64,000 nucleotides of DNA, taken from positions 32,762 through 96,761 of the forward strand of contig NZ_JANEYT010000008.1 in the NCBI RefSeq assembly GCF_024357955.1, written 5' to 3'. Both the position numbers and the translations under genes were made by a program. Position 1 is the stretch's first letter. Each line of letters begins with the position of its first letter. The notes under the pieces were generated by a model. The model saw nothing but the letters and a program-made list of their open reading frames with translations. It had not been told where the DNA came from and searched no databases. Of the stretch, positions 59,265 to 64,000 are shown in pieces. Origin of the DNA: Photobacterium pectinilyticum (GTDB taxonomy: Bacteria > Pseudomonadota > Gammaproteobacteria > Enterobacterales > Vibrionaceae).

Positions 59265-60341
59265 TTATAGCTTATCGCAAACCGCTGAGCTTTGCTCACC
59301 AGCCACTTCGGCTGTGTCGGCCGCATTCATTGCCAAGGCGGTGTCTAGCATTCGATTGGCGAATCCCCATTCATTATCACACCAGACCAACAGCTTAATC
59401 AGGTGCTGGTTACTTACTCGGGTCTGGGTACCGTCGACAATCGCGCTATGGGGATCGTGATTGAAGTCTACAGAGACAAGCGGCACTTCGGTATAATCAA
59501 CAATGCCATCTAATGTACAACGAGATGCCTCGGCCAGTGATTGATTTACGTCATTAACTTTCACATTTGTTTTTACAGTGACACTCAAATCCATCGCGGT
59601 GACGTTAATTGTCGGCACGCGCACAGAGATCGCTTCAAATTTGTCAGAAAATTTCGGAAATATACGGCCAATCCCCAGGTGAAGCTTAGTATCAACAGGA
59701 ATAATTGACTGGCTGGCAGCTCGGGTACGGCGTAGATCGCTGTGGTAAGCATCGATGACTTGTTGGTCATTCATTGCCGAATGGATGGTGGTAATGGTGC
59801 CGGATTCGATACCGAAGGCGTCATCCAGCACTTTGATAACAGGGACAATACAGTTGGTGGTGCAAGAGCCATTAGAGACAATATTGTGCTCAGACTTGAG
59901 CGAGTCGTGGTTCACACCATAGATAATGGTATTGTCGATATCATTTGCAGCAGGATGGGAAAACAACACTTTTTTGGCGCCCGCTTTGATATGGGCTTCG
60001 CCGTCGGCGCGACTGCCAAAGATACCGGTACAATCCAAGACAATGTCGACATCTAGATCCTTCCAGGGCAGCAAGTGGATTTCGTTTTGGTGAAGAATAC
60101 GGATACTGTCTTTCACGCCGTTTTCATGAGCAATAAAAAGATGCTCCTGATCATGGCTGACAGGCTTAAAAAAGCGTCCATGGCTGGTGTCATACTGGAG
60201 CAAATGAGCCATACCTTCAGGCTCAGCCAGTTCATTGACCGCCACGACTTTGATGTGATGATCTTTACCGCTTTCGTACAGTGCCCGAAGCACACTGCGA
60301 CCAATACGGCCAAATCCATTAATTGCGACTTTTAGTGTCAT
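59265..60341 (-). CDS. epd: D-erythrose-4-phosphate dehydrogenase
   Basis: NAD-dependent oxidation of erythrose-4-phosphate to erythronate-4-phosphate, feeding pyridoxal phosphate synthesis. The GAPDH-like fold has [15 protein letters not shown] and the catalytic C160 in SNGSCTTNC. Close match to E. coli Epd ([27 protein letters not shown]) separates it from true GAPDH. 358 aa, with a C-terminal tail somewhat longer than E. coli Epd. The next gene upstream, tkt, can produce its substrate. Confidence 0.96.
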   Translation of the reverse strand: MTLKVAINGFGRIGRSVLRALYESGKDHHIKVVAVNELAEPEGMAHLLQYDTSHGRFFKPVSHDQEHLFIAHENGVKDSIRILHQNEIHLLPWKDLDVDIVLDCTGIFGSRADGEAHIKAGAKKVLFSHPAANDIDNTIIYGVNHDSLKSEHNIVSNGSCTTNCIVPVIKVLDDAFGIESGTITTIHSAMNDQQVIDAYHSDLRRTRAASQSIIPVDTKLHLGIGRIFPKFSDKFEAISVRVPTINVTAMDLSVTVKTNVKVNDVNQSLAEASRCTLDGIVDYTEVPLVSVDFNHDPHSAIVDGTQTRVSNQHLIKLLVWCDNEWGFANRMLDTALAMNAADTAEVAGEQSSAVCDKL

Positions 60342-60525
60342 ATCCGTGCTACAAAATTAATAAGCCGCGTTAGTGTATAACAAGCACCTCTGAGAATCAC
60401 CATAAATGTGAGCAGAGTCACCCAAGCAACCAAACCACCATTACTTCAATAGCTTACAGTTAAAACCGCGCATTCTAACGGGTCTTTACCAGCAATACCT
60501 TACGTGACAATGGTCTCATTTTATA

Positions 60526-60558
60526 TAAAAAAAGCCCCCTGTCCGGGGTCTTTTTTTT
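60526..60558 (-). terminator. Terminator of tkt
   Basis: On the minus strand AAGACCCC and GGGGGCTT pair with one internal mismatch and are followed by seven U residues. It separates tkt from epd, so epd needs its own promoter in 60342-60525. Confidence 0.75.
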
Positions 60559-60615
60559 AACCTTCGAAATAAATCGCTACGTGAACAGCACTCAGCGACT
60601 TAATTCTAATCACGC

Positions 60616-62610
60616 TTATGCCAACACTTCTTTCGCCGTGTTAACCACGTTCTCGGTAGTGAAGCCGAACATCTTGAATAGTTCACCTGCAGGGGCAGAT
60701 TCACCGAATGTCGTCATACCGATGATCTTGCCACCAAAGCCAACATACTTGTACCAGAAGTCAGCAATACCCGCTTCAACAGCAACACGTGCCGTTACAT
60801 CAGATGGCAATACTGCTTCACGATAAGCCGCATCTTGCTTATCGAACAAATCTGTCGATGGCATAGATACTACGCGTACCTGCTTACCTTCAGTCGATAG
60901 TTGGGCTGCTGCTTCAACTGCTAGCTCAACTTCAGAACCCGTTGCGATAAGGATAAGCTCTGGCTTACCTTCACAATCTTTCAGGATGTAACCACCCTTG
61001 GCGATGTCTGCAACCTGTGCTTCTGTACGCTCTTGCTGTGCCAGGTTCTGACGCGAGAAGATCAGTGATGTTGGGCCGTCTTTACGCTCGATAGCCAGTT
61101 TCCAAGCCACTGCAGATTCAACCTGATCACATGGACGCCATGTGCTCATGTTTGGTGTTAGACGAAGTGATGCAATCTGCTCAACTGGCTGGTGAGTCGG
61201 ACCATCTTCACCCAGACCGATAGAGTCGTGTGTGTAAACTTGGATGTTCTGCACTTTCATCAGTGCCGCCATACGCATTGCGTTACGCGCGTATTCCATG
61301 AACATTAGGAAAGTTGCACCGTATGGTACAAAACCACCGTGCAGAGCAATACCGTTCATGATCGCGGTCATGCCGAATTCACGTACACCGTAGTGGATGT
61401 AGTTACCAGAGAAGTCATTCGCTTCTAGTGACTTAGAACCAGACCACATCGTCAGGTTAGAAGGCGCCAGGTCAGCAGAGCCGCCCATGAACTCAGGAAG
61501 CATCTGGCCAAACGCTTCAAGCGCGTTTTGAGAAGCTTTACGTGATGCGATGTTGGCAGGGTTAGCTTGCAGATCAGCGATGATAGCGTTCGCTTTCTCT
61601 TCCCACTGTGCAGGTAGATCGCCATTCACACGGCGCTTGTACTCAGCGGCTAGCTCAGGATAAGCGGCTTCATAAGCGGCGAACTTATCGTTCCATGCCG
61701 CTTCTTTCGCTGCGCCAGCTTCTTTCGCATCCCACTCAGCTGCGATATCAGCAGGGATCTCGAATGGGCCGTGGTTCCAGCCAAGGAACTCGCGAGCCGC
61801 TGCGATTTCGTCATGACCCAGTGGTGCACCGTGACAGTCATGCGTACCCGCTTTGTTCGGTGAACCGAAGCCGATAATCGTCTTGGTACAGATAAGAGTC
61901 GGACGTGGGTCCGCTTTTGCCGCTTCAATCGCAGCGTTGATCGCGTCAGCGTCGTGGCCGTCAACAGCAGGGATCACATGCCAGCCGTATGCTTCGAAAC
62001 GCTTAGGCGTATCGTCAGAGAACCAACCTTCAACTTCACCGTCGATAGAGATGCCGTTGTCATCCCAGAAAGCAACTAGCTTGCCCAGACCCAATGTGCC
62101 AGCAAGAGAACACGCTTCGTGAGAGATACCTTCCATCAGACAGCCATCGCCCATGAACACGTAAGTGTGGTGGTCAACGATGTCGTGGCCTTCGCGGTTG
62201 AACTGGGCTGCAAGGGCTTTTTCAGCCATCGCCATACCCACACCGTTTGTGATGCCCTGGCCTAGAGGACCAGTCGTTGTTTCAACACCCGGTGCGTAAC
62301 CATATTCTGGGTGGCCAGGTGTTTTTGAGTGTAGCTGGCGGAAATTTTTCAGATCGTCGATAGACAGATCGTAGCCAGTCAGGTGAAGCAGAGAATAAAT
62401 CAGCATTGAACCATGGCCGTTTGACAGGATAAAACGGTCGCGATCAGCCCACTCAGGATTTTGTGGGTTATGGTTCATGTGGCCACGCCACAGTACTTCA
62501 GCGATATCAGCCATACCCATAGGTGCACCCGGGTGGCCAGAGTTAGCTTGTTGAACACCGTCCATGCTTAGGGCACGGATTGCATTAGCAAGATCTTTAC
62601 GAGAAGACAT
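60616..62610 (-). CDS. tktA: Transketolase
   Basis: Thiamine diphosphate enzyme of the pentose phosphate pathway, moving two-carbon units and producing erythrose-4-phosphate. The ThDP motif is [20 protein letters not shown]...DDN; the second domain has [18 protein letters not shown]. 664 aa. GGAG precedes the ATG. Upstream of epd and divergent from metK. Confidence 0.98.
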   Translation of the reverse strand: MSSRKDLANAIRALSMDGVQQANSGHPGAPMGMADIAEVLWRGHMNHNPQNPEWADRDRFILSNGHGSMLIYSLLHLTGYDLSIDDLKNFRQLHSKTPGHPEYGYAPGVETTTGPLGQGITNGVGMAMAEKALAAQFNREGHDIVDHHTYVFMGDGCLMEGISHEACSLAGTLGLGKLVAFWDDNGISIDGEVEGWFSDDTPKRFEAYGWHVIPAVDGHDADAINAAIEAAKADPRPTLICTKTIIGFGSPNKAGTHDCHGAPLGHDEIAAAREFLGWNHGPFEIPADIAAEWDAKEAGAAKEAAWNDKFAAYEAAYPELAAEYKRRVNGDLPAQWEEKANAIIADLQANPANIASRKASQNALEAFGQMLPEFMGGSADLAPSNLTMWSGSKSLEANDFSGNYIHYGVREFGMTAIMNGIALHGGFVPYGATFLMFMEYARNAMRMAALMKVQNIQVYTHDSIGLGEDGPTHQPVEQIASLRLTPNMSTWRPCDQVESAVAWKLAIERKDGPTSLIFSRQNLAQQERTEAQVADIAKGGYILKDCEGKPELILIATGSEVELAVEAAAQLSTEGKQVRVVSMPSTDLFDKQDAAYREAVLPSDVTARVAVEAGIADFWYKYVGFGGKIIGMTTFGESAPAGELFKMFGFTTENVVNTAKEVLA

Positions 62611-62867
62611 GTCTGCTCCAGAAATTCGTAGACGTTGAATATTCGGCTACCCTTACCATCAATGATTCAGGTTAGCCGCAGTTCGGCGGGCGGGTATTGT
62701 CGCAAAGACTGGGCTATAACTGCAAACGATTTCCTGAGAAAAATAAGTTCTATATCAAGGTCATGGTTGTCATGCCACATCCGTACTCAAGGCAACTAAC
62801 TGTAATAAAAGCGTTACAGGGAAAACGTTTGCTTTCTTTTGGCCAAAATATCCCTACTTGTTGCAAG

Positions 62868-62895
62868 TTGATTTTTAACCAGTAAAAGGTATTAT
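62868..62895 (+). promoter_or_regulatory. metK promoter (candidate)
   Basis: -35 TTGATT (62868-62873), 16-bp spacer, -10 TATTAT (62890-62895). The -10 directly abuts the candidate MetJ boxes. The rest of the 406-bp tkt-metK gap, 62611-62867, shows no further gene or hairpin. Confidence 0.55.
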
Positions 62896-62943
62896 GGCCG
62901 TCTAGACGGAGGTAGCTCTATACATACAAACGTATATCCGTAC
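62896..62943. promoter_or_regulatory. MetJ-box array upstream of metK (candidate)
   Basis: Six consecutive in-phase 8-bp units: GGCCGTCT, AGACGGAG, GTAGCTCT, ATACATAC, AAACGTAT, ATCCGTAC. Against the met-box consensus AGACGTCT they match at 6, 5, 4, 4, 6 and 4 positions. MetJ with S-adenosylmethionine is the known repressor of metK in gamma-proteobacteria, so the position fits. The weaker units are uncertain. Confidence 0.5.
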
Positions 62944-63016
62944 GCAACTGCGTGATTGATATCATAAGCATATAGAGCTCAAGTTTTTCAATTAACATAT
63001 TTTTATGGGAGCGCTC

Positions 63017-64000
63017 ATGGCGAAGCACCTGTTTACTTCTGAATCTGTATCAGAAGGCCATCCAGACAAAATTGCAGATCAGATTTCAGATGCAGTATTG
63101 GATGCGATCTTGGAGCAAGATCCGAAAGCACGTGTTGCGTGTGAGACTTACGTAAAAACCGGTATGGTGATGGTTGGTGGTGAAATCACCACTTCAGCAT
63201 GGGTTGATATCGAAGAAATCACTCGTGAAACCGTACGTGAAATCGGTTATGTAAACTCAGAAATGGGTTTCGATGCTAACTCTTGTGCGGTACTAAGCGC
63301 AATCGGCAAGCAGTCTCCAGACATCAACCAAGGTGTTGACCGTGAAGACCCACGCGAGCTAGGTGCTGGCGACCAAGGTATCATGTTCGGTTACGCAACC
63401 AACGAAACTGACGTACTGATGCCTGCACCTGTGACTTATGCCCACCGCCTCGTTGAGCGCCAAGCAAAAGTACGTAAAAATGGTGCCCTACCTTGGCTTC
63501 GCCCTGATGCGAAAAGCCAGGTAACGTTTGCCTACGACCAAGGTAAAATCGTTGGTATCGATGCAGTAGTACTTTCTACTCAGCACTGCGACAGCATTGA
63601 ACTACCAGTACTGCAAGAAGCAGTAATGGAAGAAATCATCAAGCCAGTTCTTCCTTCAGAGTGGCTGAACAAAGACACCAAGTACTTCATCAACCCAACC
63701 GGCCGTTTCGTAATCGGTGGCCCAATGGGTGACTGTGGTCTAACGGGTCGTAAGATCATCGTAGATACCTACGGCGGCGCAGCTCGTCACGGTGGCGGTG
63801 CATTCTCTGGTAAAGATCCATCGAAAGTTGACCGCTCGGCAGCATACGCAGCACGTTATGTAGCGAAGAACATCATCGCTGCAGGCATGGCTGACCGTTG
63901 TGAAATCCAGCTGTCTTACGCTATCGGTGTTGCCGATCCAACATCTATCATGATCGAAACATTCGGTACTGAAAAAGTATCTCACGATATCATCGTAGAA
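63017..64000 (+). CDS. metK: S-adenosylmethionine synthase (5' part)
   Basis: Makes S-adenosylmethionine from methionine and ATP. The first 328 codons are present and the frame runs open off the window end; the full protein is about 384 aa in E. coli. Signatures [32 protein letters not shown] and the P-loop-like [16 protein letters not shown] are visible. GGGAG lies 5 bases before the ATG. A MetJ-type operator array lies upstream. Confidence 0.98.
   Translation, partial: MAKHLFTSESVSEGHPDKIADQISDAVLDAILEQDPKARVACETYVKTGMVMVGGEITTSAWVDIEEITRETVREIGYVNSEMGFDANSCAVLSAIGKQSPDINQGVDREDPRELGAGDQGIMFGYATNETDVLMPAPVTYAHRLVERQAKVRKNGALPWLRPDAKSQVTFAYDQGKIVGIDAVVLSTQHCDSIELPVLQEAVMEEIIKPVLPSEWLNKDTKYFINPTGRFVIGGPMGDCGLTGRKIIVDTYGGAARHGGGAFSGKDPSKVDRSAAYAARYVAKNIIAAGMADRCEIQLSYAIGVADPTSIMIETFGTEKVSHDIIVE

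Noticed and set aside
62697-62885. 62-codon plus-strand frame upstream of metK
   Set aside because: Extends into the metK promoter; no ribosome-binding site or recognisable product.

Overview
The window is a chromosomal stretch of a gamma-proteobacterium, almost certainly a member of the Vibrionaceae (Photobacterium/Vibrio-like). The family call rests on the gene order csrA-lysC-alaS-recX-recA-pncC beside mutS-rpoS-nlpD-pcm-surE-truD-ispF-ispD-ftsB, on a large tRNA-Arg/tRNA-Ser array, on an NqrM-family protein (Na+-NQR maturation), and on protein sequences close to Vibrio homologues remembered from the literature. No species-level claim is possible. Nearly every gene is core housekeeping. I see no insertion sequence, prophage, integron, CRISPR array or defence island.

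Layout. 1-1715: an array of ten tRNA-Arg(ACG) and four tRNA-Ser(GCT) genes on the minus strand, with tandem 351-bp duplications and a strong promoter carrying a GC-rich discriminator. 1843-8468: csrA, lysC, alaS, recX, recA and pncC, all minus, with a LexA-controlled recA promoter. 8747-11323: mutS (plus). 11416-17406: rpoS, nlpD, pcm, surE, truD, ispF, ispD, ftsB (minus). 17647-25335: eno, pyrG, mazG, relA, rlmD (minus). 25489-28281: barA (plus). 28475-37571: a long minus-strand series rpoE-rseA-rseB-rseC-lepA-lepB-rnc-era-recO-pdxJ-acpS headed by a near-perfect sigma-E promoter. 37981-44071: nadB, ygfX/sdhE, ygfZ, a YbaK-like gene and a LysR gene, then a small minus-strand operon DUF134-NifX-like-NqrM-like. 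44535-50919: a small unknown protein, gcvH, ubiI, ubiH, ygfB, zapA, 6S RNA, ygfA and rpiA. 51194-56523: serA, yggE, argP/argO, a second YbaK-like gene and mscS. 56800-64000: fbaA, pgk, epd, tkt and the 5' part of metK.

How the genes connect. Several global stress circuits lie close together: RelA and a tRNA promoter of the stringently controlled type; BarA, the top of the cascade that ends in CsrA; RpoS with its upstream gene nlpD; the sigma-E factor with its anti-sigma module; and RecA/RecX under LexA. Central carbon genes tkt, epd, pgk, fbaA, eno and rpiA link erythrose-4-phosphate and ribose-5-phosphate to pyridoxal phosphate synthesis (epd, pdxJ), serine synthesis (serA) and nucleotide supply (pyrG, and a PurR-like box before rpiA).

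The least explained items are the DUF134/NifX-like/NqrM-like operon with a perfect 22-bp palindrome in front of it, structured RNA segments ahead of alaS and between lepA and lepB, and the recently duplicated tRNA array. None is shown here to be a new system; they are the best leads in an otherwise conventional region.
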